A stretch of 64,000 bases of DNA from Iris pallida (taxonomy: Eukaryota; Streptophyta; Magnoliopsida; Asparagales; Iridaceae). Below are positions 37,786 through 49,545 of the stretch, one piece after another. Numbering within the stretch: position 1 is the stretch's first letter; each line of letters opens with the position of its first letter. The translations under genes were made by a program, and so were the position numbers. The stretch lies in the NCBI GenBank assembly GCA_029216955.1, contig JANAVB010004000.1, positions 3,590,583 through 3,654,582 on the forward strand, read 5' to 3'. The notes under the pieces were generated by a model. The model made no database searches, was not told the origin of the DNA, and saw only the letters and a list, made by a program, of their open reading frames with translations.

Positions 37786-38327
37786 AATAAATTTTGTCCT
37801 CGAAATTAAAACCAAACAATAGCAAAATCTCAAATCACAAGTCATGATTTAAAATTTAAAATGATTTAAAATCTCAAAATCAAAGCATGAATTAAATGAC
37901 TAAAAATTACAAAATTTGAAATTACTCTCTATTAGAAACTCCAAGTCTATCCACCTTAAAAGAATTCATCTTCAAAATTTAAAACAAAGCAAACACAGAA
38001 AATTCATGCAATTTGATAATCGTATGCATCTGTCCAATAATCATGATACTCAGAATCTCCGTCATGCCAGTGAGCAAGGCTACGATAATCACAGAGTCCT
38101 CAACTACGATACATACATCTAGAATTATGGTATTTAAAATTTTTGCATTGCCGCTAGCTTGGCAGCGAAAACCTTAAATTCCTACTCCCGAAAAATACGT
38201 CCATAGTCCGACTATATGTCCTCACTCTGCCTGCTAGCATGACCCTAGAGGATTCTAAATCTCATAATCGAGGCGACCTAGCCCATACAACTTATCTCAG
38301 CAGGAAATCACATCACAAGAACAATTT
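37786..38327 (-). other. Non-coding spacer between C gag and the 3' LTR
   Basis: AT-rich. It contains the second polypurine-like block (37942-37980). I see no pol fragment. Confidence 0.6.
37942..37980 (-). repeat. Second polypurine-like block in element C
   Basis: TCTATCCACCTTAAAAGAAT then TCATCTTCAAAATTT in plus orientation repeats the layout at 37773-37811 (TCTATCCACCTTAAATAAAT then TTTGTCCTCGAAATT). Confidence 0.5.
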
Positions 38328-39848
38328 TTACCCAATAATCAAGAACAGATAGAATCGAAGTTCAAGACAGTTTACGAAGGCAAATGCGGAAAGGAGATTC
38401 GAAAGATTGGAACCTGCTATATGCTCTGCTACTGCCAGAGTGGGCTCAACTGTCATGGCGAAAGCTCGCCCCTGCTGGCCTCCTATAGCATGCTGCACTC
38501 TGTCCTGGCCTGCCTGTCTGGCTGCACGGACCGCACAGTCCTTCACCTGGTGGTCTGGAGCTCCACAGAATGAACAGACTCCCAACTTCATCCTACAAGC
38601 CTCCCTGGTGTGCCCTATCTTCTTGCAGAAGGCACATTGGATGTCCTGCCTCCGGCCTTGTTTCTGGTACTGCTGGGCACGCACCGGTGCCTGCTGAAAC
38701 TGCAACTGAGGCTGCTGCTGCTGATGAAACTGCCTCTGCTGGAAATATGGGCGCTTCGCTGGCCCTGCACTCGAACTAGCTCCAAGAGCGTCACTGCTCC
38801 TCTTCGGCTTGAGGCCGAAGTCCTCCTCTGCAATTTGAGCCTCCATAAGGATCTGCTCGAACGTCGCGTCTCGTCGCCCAGATTTACGAGTACGTACTGC
38901 ATGTACAAGACACCTACGAAACTTTTGGGCCTTGTACCCCTCATCCTGGACCAAACTAAGTACGAACCTGCTTAGACGGAAGAACTCCGTTGCATACTCG
39001 TCTACCGACGAGTTCCCCTGCACCAGACTGGCAAACTGCCCCTCCAAAGCTGTCAAGGCTACATCTGGGTAGAACTTCTCCTTAAAGAGCTTTCTGAAGT
39101 CCTCCCAAGACAAACCTCTCACTGACGTACGCAGATCCGTACGGTACCAAGTCAGCGCTATATCGAAGAACTGGTTCGCTGTAGACGTCACCCACAGACC
39201 TCTCGGGACCTCTGCCAACTCCAGACTGCGCTGGACATCCTCTAGCCAGTCGTCCGCGTATAGGATACCCTCGGTACCCTTGAACTCCCGCGGGTTCATC
39301 TTCCTGAAGTGGAGGTGTGTACCGGGCCTCCCCTGACCCTGCTGCTGTGCTGGTGCTCCCTGAACTGTAGTCGGTGCACCTCTCTCCACTGCTGCCATCG
39401 CTAGCTGATGCGAGTTCTCCATAGTCTGTCGCAGCACCTCTGCTTGACGGTGCTGTGCCTCTGCCTGTGCTTTCTGTGTCTGCAGCATCTGCTGCAGAAG
39501 GGCCATCATCCCCTGAGTGTCTGTCGGTAACTGAGGCGGCGGTGGAAGAATGTCAGGGATGACCATGGACGGTCTCGCTGATGGAGGTGGAAGATCTCCT
39601 GGAACCGTCGCTGCTACTGCTCCCGCCGGAAGGGCAGGGACTGATGTGGCAGCTCCCTGAACTGTAGCTCCCTCAGCTGGAGGTGGAAGACCTCCAGAAA
39701 CTGCCGCTGCTACTCCTGCCTGAAGGGCAGGGACTGTGGCTACTGCTCTCTCGACTGCTACTCCCGTAGCCGGAGGTGGAAGACCTTCCGGATCTGACCT
39801 CTCTGGAACTGTACTAGGCCCTGCCGCCTGAGAATGAGTCACCGTCAT
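38328..39848 (-). CDS. gag: Gag protein of element C (intact)
   Basis: Structural capsid/nucleocapsid precursor of a Ty3/gypsy element. The likely start is ATG 39848 (MTVTHSQAAGPS), giving 506 residues; the open frame extends a little upstream without an ATG. Residues 1-105 are Pro/Ala-rich. About 115-145 are Gln-rich and helical. About 177-345 are the retrotransposon Gag domain (ADDWLEDVQ, SWEDFRKLFKEKFYP, GNSSVDEYATEFFRLSRF). Two CCHC knuckles lie at about 405-438 (CAFCKKIGHTREAC and CSFCGAPDHQVKDC), both complete. The frame ends naturally with no protease or RT after it. It is the only full-length retroelement frame here without a stop. Its 2.3-kb element has no other gene, so particles would need pol from an autonomous relative. 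Confidence 0.85.
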   Translation of the reverse strand: MTVTHSQAAGPSTVPERSDPEGLPPPATGVAVERAVATVPALQAGVAAAVSGGLPPPAEGATVQGAATSVPALPAGAVAATVPGDLPPPSARPSMVIPDILPPPPQLPTDTQGMMALLQQMLQTQKAQAEAQHRQAEVLRQTMENSHQLAMAAVERGAPTTVQGAPAQQQGQGRPGTHLHFRKMNPREFKGTEGILYADDWLEDVQRSLELAEVPRGLWVTSTANQFFDIALTWYRTDLRTSVRGLSWEDFRKLFKEKFYPDVALTALEGQFASLVQGNSSVDEYATEFFRLSRFVLSLVQDEGYKAQKFRRCLVHAVRTRKSGRRDATFEQILMEAQIAEEDFGLKPKRSSDALGASSSAGPAKRPYFQQRQFHQQQQPQLQFQQAPVRAQQYQKQGRRQDIQCAFCKKIGHTREACRMKLGVCSFCGAPDHQVKDCAVRAARQAGQDRVQHAIGGQQGRAFAMTVEPTLAVAEHIAGSNLSNLLSAFAFVNCLELRFYLFLIIG

Positions 39849-40081
39849 CCTGAAGATGAATTGAACCCAAGAGATCAATATGGCACATGATAAGATATTA
39901 TCAAAGGAGGACAATTGAATTCAAATGCAAGAAGAGTTGTCATGGTAATCAAAAGATCAGAAATTTTCTAAAATGTGATTGAGTAACTCCTATCATACCC
40001 TAGATCCTACATCCTAGTCGCAGGCTCGTAATTAGCACTCTAAGTCGAGCACCATTACGAGATCGCACTAATTACGACACA

Positions 40082-40099
40082 GACCTGCATGGGCCACCA
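40082..40099 (-). promoter_or_regulatory. Element C primer-binding site (tRNA-Ile type)
   Basis: On minus TGGTGGCCCATGCAGGTC, 8 bases from the 5' LTR end, followed by T as in the tRNA complement. Confidence 0.65.
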
Positions 40100-40790
40100 C
40101 AAAAGTGTGTCACGACCCGCACCCTGAAGAGGGGAACGAGCACGTGGTTACGTCCAGCCTACGTCGCTGTATCGGCGGTAGAACGCTGTATATAGGGTCT
40201 GTAAATACTACGACTAAAACAGATAAATGTACCTGTACAGTATATACACTCCGAATGGAGGTGACGTAGCAATACAGTCTCAATCACGTATATCAAACTA
40301 AGGTAGATAGCATGGAAAAGAGATATGATAGATAAAACATGAAACAAGTCCAAGATCCACACAAGTCATAGCTATACACAAACATTCAGAGTCTCAGAAA
40401 ATATATGATAGATACTACAAACTGAAATGTACTAGCCGGCTCGCAGGCCAGGCAAACCTAACTAACTATGCTACTCAGGGTGAGCAAAGTCTAGTGGCTC
40501 TACCAATAAGCCACGATCTAACTCTAATCCATCAGACTCAACCCCATAGTAGGTCGGGCAATCAGCCTCTGAATCATCTGTAAAATTTGTCAACGGTATC
40601 CTGTCAGAAAAATGAGCAAGTACAAACACCAACAGCAGTTCCATATGAATTGACAAATTCTATAAGAGACAGTGTAATGAAATACAAGACAAAATCAACT
40701 GAAAAAATATATATATATCATGATATCAGTACTGAAAAAGACGACGATATGAATGTATATAGGGCGACTTGGAAACTATTCAGAAGCTGA

Positions 40791-40829
40791 GTTACAACCC
40801 CTAAACCAAACAAGGACCGGGGCTGTAAC
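40791..40829 (-). other. LTR stem-loop with conserved loop (C, 5' LTR)
   Basis: Arms GTTACAACCCC and GGGGCTGTAAC around TAAACCAAACAAGGACC. Confidence 0.55.
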
Positions 40830-41132
40830 CCTTCTCCCGAACAGAACTTAGTCACCAAGATAATAAATATAAAAGGTGCCTTGAATTATTAGTGTGACAT
40901 GTGATCGGCTTGGGAAAAATATGCTCAGGCTTTCCATCCGACCGGCTATGAACCCTGTATACAATAGAACGATAAGGCCAGTCACCATGGAAAGCTATGA
41001 ACCGTATAGGGTAAGGCTTTACCCGTCGTGAGGCGATGGTATAGCTATGAACCATATGTTAGAACCATGTGGGAATTTGATCACACAACCACTAATAACT
41101 CCCCCATCCCCCAAATAGTACAATGGATCTGG

Positions 41133-41137
41133 ACATG
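41133..41137. repeat. Probable target duplication (left) of element F
   Basis: ACATG precedes the F LTR. The matching copy would lie after the window end, so it cannot be confirmed. Confidence 0.4.
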
Positions 41138-41682
41138 TGTCACGCCCCAGTTCCAAATAATCGGATTGGGAACACGTGGCATGCCAGCTGTACAATCAAG
41201 CATAGCTAAACCCAATTTAATGGACTATGATCTGATTGTAGTACGCTGAAGTAAAACTAATAAAGTAACATCACAGGCAGGTAAACTAGTCTCATCCATG
41301 AAATAAAGTAAGAGATAACTGAATAGAAATTCATCAGTGCCACAGAGTCCAAATGTCAACTATGACTAGTGGAGAACAGTCCACTAAATAAGTAAATGAG
41401 TACAATTGGAATGAAATGGAGTAGTAAATAGAAATAAATGGAATACTGGAAATGAAACCCACGTCTGAAGATGTAGCTAGCCTCCAGTGGATCAAAGCTG
41501 CGGCTCCACCTCAAAGTCGTCGTCAACAAGTCCCTCTACTCCGTAATCAGCCGGGAATAAGTGCTCATCAAGCTCTGGAAAAGATACCAGGTCCTCAGAG
41601 GGACATAACAAATACACAAAAAATCGACATGCATGATAATACTGAGCAGTAATGTAAAAGTAACTATAAAGTATGCAACCAA

Positions 41683-41715
41683 GTATTTCCCTAACCAAAC
41701 AAGGACAGAAAATAC
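41683..41715 (-). other. LTR stem-loop with conserved loop (F, 3' LTR)
   Basis: GTATTTCCC, the loop TAACCAAACAAGGAC, then AGAAAATAC. The other LTR copy (50290-50322) has a perfect 8-base stem GTATTTCC/GGAAATAC. Confidence 0.55.
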
Positions 41716-43775
41716 AAGGTAAGCAATAGAGGTGTTCTAAACCATCTATGTGTAAATGCTCTTGAGACATCTCTAGTGGCACATGAGAGGGGGAGAAGAA
41801 GAAGAAACTGCCACCAAGCGTTCTACAGTTTGAGAAACGAGGGGCTACGAGCATCTAGCGTACATTGGAAACAGAAATTCTCATACACCACTAGTAGACT
41901 CTCCCCACCCAATGTACTCGCACCGTATACGCGGTACGAACAATATGCAAGACGTCATAGTAAATATAATATAACCAAACCAAACTGCTAACAGACTCAA
42001 GTTCATATGTTAAGGGCCAGTCAACACATAACCTCTGTACTCAGCTCACTCATATGTGATACGTGTCTGAGACGGTGTCAAGTTATACTAACACTATACC
42101 GGGTAGTCATCAATGGAGACGAGTGCACACAAATAGCAATAAACTGGGAATTTGAAACTACTGCATAGTAATGTCAAGCAAGGTGTACTTGCCTGTGTCC
42201 AGCAACTGAGTATCCGGGTCCAAAGTAGAGTCCGAGTTCCGAGAAGCAAATAATCCTAAACAAGCATGATTTCTAATTAGTCACTAATTAACAATTTACT
42301 AAATTGATTAATTGCTAATTACTCAACAATCATAGTATTTTATTAAAACTAACTAACTAGTACCAATAATTATGAATAATAATTATACAATAATAAGTAT
42401 GTAAAATATACTTATTATCATACATTTATATTCTGTAATTAATAATACAACATGATATTTAATAATTCATTAATTAATTATAATTAATTAACTAATCAAT
42501 TTAATACACACATGCATACACAATTCCTAATAATACTAACAAAAATAGTAAAAATCCTTAAAAATCATTTTTAGTCTATTTTAATAATAAACTAAATAAT
42601 ATCAGAATAATAAATATATATTATATATATATTTTACAGAAATGAATTTATTACTATTAAAACTATTTATTAAATAACTAGTTAAATAACAATAGTAAAT
42701 ACATAATAATTCTAAATAAATTCTAAAAATCACTATAAACCCTAAATTTATCCAATAAATCTAAATTCACTATTCTACACAATAATAACACATAATTAAT
42801 AATTATTTAAAATAATAAAATAATTATTAACCCTTTAATAATTAATTCTAAAATAATTCTAGAAATTACTTTTAGATCTTAAACATTTGTAAATAAATAT
42901 AAAACACCTAAAATAATTCCCAAAATAACTTAATTACCTGTTTGCAACAGAAATCCTAACATTTACCAATTTACAAATAATTATATAATTAATATCAATT
43001 AAATATATAATATACTTAGTAATCAAAATTACCTTACTAAAATCTAAATAATAAAAATAAATATAATTAAATACTGGAAATATTTTTATACAGTAAAGTA
43101 TATTTTTATAAACATTTTATATATATATATATTATTTAATTAATAACCAATTAAATAATATAAATTAAAAATAGTATTTAATATTTGATTTAAATAATTA
43201 AAAATTCACAGAATAAATCAAAATAAAATATTTTAAAAACCAATACAATATTGGAAAAATTTCCATAATATACTTTACATTTGAATATATATTTTCCATA
43301 TAATTTATATTATTTAAATATTTATTAATTAAATAATATGAATTAAAAACAGAATATGAAAAATTAATTAAATAATTAAAATTTCATAGTCTTTAATATA
43401 AAATAATTATAAATTAAGTACTATAATTTCTGGAAAAAAATTATTATAAAATACTACATTAATTTTACAAACTTTTTCCTCTACAAAGTTTTTTTTTAAT
43501 TATTAATAAAATTATTAATTAACGATTAAAACAGTAAATACAAACAATTAATTAACAGCACATAAAATTTGTAAATAAATAATAATAAATACTAATAAAT
43601 AATATTAATTCACACAAAAATTAATGTAGATTCTATACTTAATTACTAATGATCCCCTTTAATTAGATCTAATTAATTAACAATATTTACACAATAATAA
43701 TCATAAAAAAAACTGAATTAACTTGGATTAGAAACCCTAAAACTAGGGTTACAGTAAAAATAGGAGGATTTTCCA

Positions 43776-44060
43776 CGTGGAAGAACCACGGGGTGGCTCG
43801 GGGGGGTTACCTGCCCGCCGCAGGGGGTCGGGGTCGGCCTCCAGGCGCGGTGGCGCCGCCGGGGGTCGTCGGGATCGGCCGGGTTCTGCTGCTCACAGCA
43901 GCAGCCGAAATCCCGGTCGGGATTTGCCTCGCCGGCCGCTCGTGGTAGGTTGGACCGCCGGGGATCTGGCCTGGGGGCGGCGGTTGAGGAGGTGGCAAGG
44001 TCGGGGGGGGGGGGGGGCGACGGCTTGAAGGAAATGGCTCTAGGGTTAGGGTTGTGAGGA
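43776..44060 (-). promoter_or_regulatory. GC-rich island and leader start in F LTR
   Basis: In sense orientation a TATATATA run (44081-44128) is followed within about 40 bases by CAACCCTAACCCTAGAGCC (telo-box-like), then by a strongly GC-rich stretch. This arrangement suits a core promoter and 5' leader. The GC-rich open frames on either strand are not supported as genes. Confidence 0.45.
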
Positions 44061-44077
44061 GTCTTGGTTGATGAAGG

Positions 44078-44079
<2 letters not shown>

Positions 44080-44128
<49 letters not shown>
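44080..44128. repeat. (TA)n microsatellite in F 3' LTR
   Basis: About 49 bases, possibly doubling as the TATA region. The other LTR copy (52680-52752) is longer. Confidence 0.95.
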
Positions 44129-44132
<4 letters not shown>

Positions 44133-44291
44133 TCTAGGGTTCTATGTAAACGGGTATAGACCCGTACCCAATTTGGTTTGGGTTGACCCGACCCTCCTGA
44201 CAGGTAGGCCAGGGCTGGGGTAGGGTTAGGGTTAGTTGCTAGAGTTAAGGTTTGGCTTTAAGGAAGAGTAAACCCCAGGTTCCTATACATT

Positions 44292-44295
<4 letters not shown>

Positions 44296-44369
<74 letters not shown>
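44296..44369. repeat. (TA)n microsatellite in F 3' LTR
   Basis: About 74 bases. The matching copy in the 5' LTR is 63834-63895. Confidence 0.95.
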
Positions 44370-44371
<2 letters not shown>

Positions 44372-44515
44372 TAATCATATTTATTTAATAATAAATAAAA
44401 TAAATTATCTATTAATAAAACAACCATAACTAATTAATTAGAACTATGGAATTTTCCATATTCTAGGGTTTCTAGATTAGGGTTAACACTAAACACTACA
44501 CACATATATTTAACT

Positions 44516-44624
<109 letters not shown>

Positions 44625-44689
44625 AATTAATTAGTATAATACTGTTTAATAATTAATAAATAAAATTTTGAAATTAGAGGGGTTTTACA

Positions 44690-44730
44690 TTCTACCCAAC
44701 TTATTAGAATTTCGTCCTCGAAATTAAAAA
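44690..44730 (-). promoter_or_regulatory. Element F polypurine region
   Basis: On minus: AATTTCGAGGACGAAATTC, then TAATAAGTTGGGTAGAA, then the LTR. It matches the layout of H and G. Confidence 0.6.
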
Positions 44731-44877
44731 CAAGCTGGGATTCCAAAGAAAAATAGGGCTTGGTCAAACACACAATTATTGGCACACAAAAATCACATTT
44801 CTCTAACTTTTAGAAAATTCCTAGCTATTAATCACAGAATAAAACAGACAGGATCTAAAAGAATGACAATTGCATAA

Positions 44878-45438
44878 TTAAATCATACCAGACGCCTCAC
44901 GAAGGTATGGAAAACGCTCCAAAATAGAATCTTCCCGCTCCCAAGTCGATTCGCCCGGAGAATGGTGCTTCCACGCCACCCGGACTAGTCGAATGGTCTC
45001 CCCCTTCAATACTTTCTCTCTGCGGTCTAGGATCTCCACAGGCTGCTCCTCGTAGGACAAAGTCGGTCCCACGGTGATCTCTGAATGATCAAGTACGTGG
45101 TTAGGGTCTGCCACATACTTCCTCAACTGGGAGACATGAAATACGTCATGAACGCCCTCCAATGACGGTGGCAGTGCCAATCTGTATGCAACCTCGCCAA
45201 CTTTCTCCAACACATCGAAGGGTCCGATGTACCTTGGGCTGAGCTTTCCTCTGACTCCAAATCTGATTGTACCTCTAGTCGGGGAGATTCTCAAGAACAC
45301 ATGATCTCCTTCCTTGAACTCAAGAGGTCGCCTATGAATGTCTGCCCACTGTTTCTGCCGGTCCTGTGCTGCTCGTAAATGCCCCTGAATCTTTTTGACT
45401 GTATCCACTGTACGAGTCACTAACTCTGGTCCCAGCAT
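44878..45438 (-). pseudogene. pol: F pol: integrase C-terminal part and chromodomain
   Basis: 186 codons, from [14 protein letters not shown] to the stop at 44878. It holds the GPF/GPY-type module (LSPRYIGPFDVLEKVGEVAYRLALP) and VFHVSQLRKY, then a C-terminal chromodomain-like segment (EILDRREKVL, IRLVRVAWKHH, STWEREDSI). Chromodomains in this position mark Tekay/Del-type chromoviruses and are thought to guide insertion to heterochromatin. This frame differs from the preceding integrase core by a frameshift around 45430-45460. Confidence 0.8.
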
Positions 45439-45454
45439 CTGTCTCTCGCCCTAC

Positions 45455-46540
45455 ATCACCCCAACATGCTGGCGATCGATACTTCCTTCCGTACAATGCC
45501 TCGAAAGGGGCCATCTGGATACTTGCCTGGTAGCTGTTGTTGTAAGAGAACTCTACCAAATGCAAGTGATCCTCCCAGGATCCTCCAAAATCCAACATGC
45601 AAGCTCTCAACATGTCCTCCAGCGTCTGGATGGTACGCTATGACTGTCCGTCCGTCTGGGGGTGATAAGCAGTGCTGAACTTCAATCTTGTGCCCAGACT
45701 TTCCTGTATGCTCTTCCAGAAGTGCGATGTGAATCTCGAATCTCTATCGGAGACTATACTGACTGGTACTCCATGTAATCGCACTATCTCCTTCATATAT
45801 AGATCTGCCAATACCTCTGTAGATTGCCCCACTCGAAATGGTATGAAATGAGCAGACTTCGATAATCTGTCCACAATCACCCAAACTGCATCTCGACCAG
45901 CCGGGCTCCTTGGAAATCCCGTAACGAAATCTATAGTGATATGCTCCCACTTCCACTCAGGTATCGGAAGCGGTTGCAATAATCCTGCGGACCTCTGATG
46001 TTCAGCCTTGACTTGCTGACACACCAAGCACTTCGCTACGAACCGTGCTATCTCACGCTTCATTCCATGCCACCAGTAGTGCTGTCTCAGGTCCCTGTAC
46101 ATCTTCGTACCTCCTGGATGAATAGAATAGGTCGAGCTATGAGCCTCTGTCATCAGCTCCTGCCTGATCTCTCCATTAGGAACATAAAGGCGATCTCCGC
46201 ACCTCAAGGTCCCATCTTCGTGAATCCTCAATCCAGTCTGCAGTCCTTGCTCTGTCCTCTGTCGAAGCCTCTGATATCTGGCATCTGTTGGTAAGGTCGC
46301 CTTGATCCGCTCTTCTAATGAAGATTGAACCTGAAGGTTCATCATCTTTGCAACTCCTCCAGGCCTAACAACTTCGATGCCCATCCTTTCCAAGTTATAT
46401 AGCAACTCCTTTTGTGATGTCAAGAAGTGTGCCATAGGCCTTCGGCTTAATGCATCTGCTACTGAATTCGCCTTCCCTGGATGGTACTGTAACTCAATAT
46501 CAAAATCTGCCATCAACTCGAGCCAACGTCTTTGTCTCAA
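45455..46540 (-). pseudogene. pol: F pol: RNase H end and integrase core
   Basis: Starts in the RNase H tail ([31 protein letters not shown]) and runs through the integrase zinc module ([22 protein letters not shown]), then the core [20 protein letters not shown] and [13 protein letters not shown] at 45638-45640 falls where element G has Glu (GQSERTIQ), so it is a nonsense change. The frame then continues ([31 protein letters not shown]) to about 45455, where it shifts. The catalytic D, D and E positions are present. Confidence 0.8.
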
Positions 46541-46577
46541 ATTTAAATCCTTCTGAGTATAGACATACTTGAGACTC

Positions 46578-47006
46578 TTATGATCTGTATACCTCTACTG
46601 TTTCTTCATACAGATAATGCCTCCAAAGCTTCAAGGCAAATATCACCGCCGCAAGCTCTAAGTCGTGCGTGGGATAATTCTTCTCGTGGGTCCTCAACTG
46701 CCGTGAACCATAAGCAACTACCTTCCCATGCTGCATCAAGACGCATCCTAATCCCTTCCCGGAAGCATCGCTATAGATGACAAAACCTCCTGATCCCGAT
46801 GGAATGGTCAAGACTGGTGCAGTAGTAAGGCGCTTCTTCAATTCATCAAAAGCAGCTTGGCACTCTTCCGTCCACTCGAACTTCTGATCCTTGTGAGTCA
46901 ACTTCGTCATAGGCTCCGCAATTCTTGCAAAATTCTCTACGAACCTCCGGTAATATCTGGCAAGTCCAAGAAAACTTCGCACTTCTGAAACATTGGGGTT
47001 GGCCAC
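46578..47006 (-). pseudogene. pol: F pol: RNase H domain
   Basis: 142 codons: [64 protein letters not shown]. It is separated from the RT part by a frameshift near 46990-47005 and from the next part by a break near 46578 (a small deletion or shift in the LYEETVEVY region). Confidence 0.8.
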
Positions 47007-48862
47007 GACTCCACTGCTGATATCTTCGTCGGATCCACTTCTATGCCTTTCCCTGAGATAACATGTCCAAGAAATGAAACATGATCTAGAAGAAAATCAC
47101 ACTTACTCAGCTTTGCATACAGCTTCTGATGCCTCAAGATCTCCAGCACCTTCCTCAAGTGATCCTCATGCTCTTCATGGTTCTTTGAATACACCAAAAT
47201 ATCGTCGATGAATACTACGACAAACTTATCAAGATATTCATGGAATACTCTGTTCATTAAATTCATGAACACAGCCGGTGCATTTGTCAAACCAAAGGGC
47301 ATTACTAAGAACTCGTAATGACCATACCGAGTCCTGAATGCCGTCTTCTGGATGTCTTCTTTTCGGACTTTCACTTGATGGTATCCCGACCTCAGATCAA
47401 TCTTCGAGAATACCTGGGCTCCTGTCAGCTGGTCAAATAGATCATCAATTCTGGGCAGGGGATACTTGTTCTTGATCGTCACAGCATTAAGAGCCCTATA
47501 ATCAATGCACATACGAACTGTTCCATCTTTCTTTGGCACAAACAAGACCGGGGATCCCCAAGGTGATGCACTTGGTCTGATAAATCCTTTGTCTTGCAAC
47601 TCCTGTAGCTGTACCTTCATTTTATCCAGCTCCTTCTTCGCCAGTCGATAAACATTTGAAAAGATTGGTACCGCTCCTGGTATGAGCTCAATGGTGAACT
47701 CAACCTCTCTATCGGGTGGTAGACCCGGCAGATCATCGGGAAAGACATCAGAAAACTCATCAATGATCGGTGGCGGGGCAACCTCCATTGCCATGCAAGC
47801 TCCATGATACTGAGATACTCCCTTCTCAATGCTTCCTCTCTGAAATTCAAACTCCGGCTGGCCTGGCGGTCTAAATATAGCACAACCCCTGTGGCAGTCC
47901 AATATCGCATGATATTGACTAAGCCAATCCATACCCAATACTACGTCAAAATTTGGCATAGGAAATACCAAAAGTCGAGCTCTCATCTCTCGGCCACAAT
48001 TGACGACCGAACAGGTTCTACATGTACTAGTCACATGTACTATACCCCCACCAGTAATAATCTTCCAACTCTTAGGCATTGTAGAAGTAGCTATCTTATA
48101 CACGGCTACAAATCTAGATGATATAAATGATAGGGTGGCACCAGAATCAAATAATACTGTAGCAGGCAATGAACCTACTAGAATAGTACCTGTGATAGCC
48201 TCACCTTCAGTTCTATCTTCTCCCTGAGTGAGAGCAAAAATCTGTCCTTGCTTCTTGTTTCCTGCCTGCTGCTTGGCTTTCTCAAACTGTACTGACTGTG
48301 AAGTGAATATAGGTCCTCTCTGCTGACCTCCTGGTGCTGGTGGCTTCTGTCCTCCAGCTGGCACAATGGCTCCCCGAACTGGGCAATCTCGAACCTGATG
48401 CTGGCTCGATCCACAAGCTAAGCAAGTACCCAGCATCCTTCTGCACTCTCTCTGTAAGTGTCCCTTCCTGCCACAGAAATGGCAAGTCGGAAGCTCCTTA
48501 GACTGGTAGGGTCCAGTCTTCTGCTGATGCTGGTGATGTCCCATAGGTCTCCTGATAGGACCTCCTTGCTGCGTCTTCATCTGCATTGGCTGGTTCTTCT
48601 GCTGGTTCAGCTTCCCCTTGCTAATTGTCTCCTGAATCCTGGCCTCCGTCAGCAACTCAGCATAAGAGATTCGGGACTGGAAGCTAGTATAATGCTGTAG
48701 CTCCTGCCTCAGCCCGTTGTGAAATCTCTTAGCCTTCTCCAGATCATTGGGTATCAATACCTCCCCATATTTGCTGAGTCGACTGAACTCCGAGTCATAC
48801 TCGTCAACAGTCTTGTTCCCTTGCTCCAGGTGCAGGAACTGGTTGTATAAGGCATTCTTCAC
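46995..48862 (-). pseudogene. pol: F gag C-terminal part, protease and reverse transcriptase
   Basis: About 620 codons. Order: Gag C-terminal part ([20 protein letters not shown]), two CCHC knuckles ([14 protein letters not shown] and [14 protein letters not shown]), aspartic protease ([12 protein letters not shown]), then RT with [22 protein letters not shown] and the catalytic FIDDILVYS at about 47200-47215. All key residues are present. It is preceded by a frameshift in gag at about 48866-48880 and followed by one near 47000. The first listed codon is GTG, so no start belongs here: this is the middle of a polyprotein. Confidence 0.85.
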
Positions 48863-49545
48863 AGTAGTAGCTTATCAAAAAACTCAAAAAATTGTTCCCA
48901 CGACTGACGAGTACCCAACTGACGCTCCATAGAATCCCACCAGTGATGGGCATTCCCCTCCAGCTGAGTTCTTACGCCAGTCATCCATAAATCCTCAGGC
49001 AACTGAGATGCCTGCAATAGCTTCTTGGTGCTGGTGATCCAAGTAGTAGTATCCTCCGGATTCTTATTTCCCAAATAAGGTTTGGGGTTCATCTGCACGT
49101 AGTCCTTCACTGAACCTACCCGTGCTGGTCTCACGGGAGCTAGTGTCGGAGCTGGTGCAGGTGCTGGTGCTGTCATCCTCTCCATAGCTGTCAAGAATCC
49201 CTGTCTCATCTCAGCAGCTTCCCGTCTTTGTTCAGCAGCTACCTGCCTCTGCTCAGCTGCTTCTTGCCTTTGCTCTGCTGCTTGCTGTCTCTGTTCTTGC
49301 ATCATCATATGCATGAACTGAAACATCTGTGCCTGACTGTCTTGAGGCACAGCCGGGGGTACTCCATATGATATCTGAGGGTACTGCGGGGGAGGAGGAG
49401 GTACCCCAGTCGGTTGTGCACCAACTGGCTGAGACGTCTGCCCTGGTAGCAAAGGGTGAGTTGGAACTACCCTTGCGGACTGATCATCCGTACCAGATGA
49501 CTGGTTGTCTCTACCGGCAACGGTATGTCCACTCCTTAGATTCAT
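48863..49545 (-). pseudogene. gag: F gag N-terminal part
   Basis: Starts at ATG 49545 (MNLRSGHTVAG). Pro/Gln/Ala-rich, with four copies of a Q-rich AAEQRQEA-type repeat (about 49200-49290), then the Gag core ([43 protein letters not shown]). After FFDK the frame is lost and ends at 48859. The other frame picks up with [10 protein letters not shown], so a small deletion has shifted it. Confidence 0.8.

Larger units (their letters stand above)
40108..41137 (-). mobile_element. Element C 5' LTR, U5-side part
   Basis: Matches 25602-26635 with few differences. It is cut after GGATCTGGACATG by element F. The uninterrupted copy continues ACACGTTATGACACGG. Confidence 0.8.

Noticed and set aside
38610..38975. 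Plus-strand frames opposite gag and pol (also 45466, 48000, 59228, 59804 regions)
   Set aside because: Shadows of the real minus-strand Gag and Pol frames.
43777..44028. Arg/Gly-rich frame on plus in the GC island of the F LTR (also 52385-52657)
   Set aside because: Antisense to the element and explained by GC-rich composition, with no domain and no consistent conservation between the two LTR copies.
44218..44238. GGGTTAGGGTTAG, telomere-like repeat
   Set aside because: Only two or three units, present in both LTR copies of F at the same place. It is better read as a telo-box-like promoter word than as an interstitial telomere.
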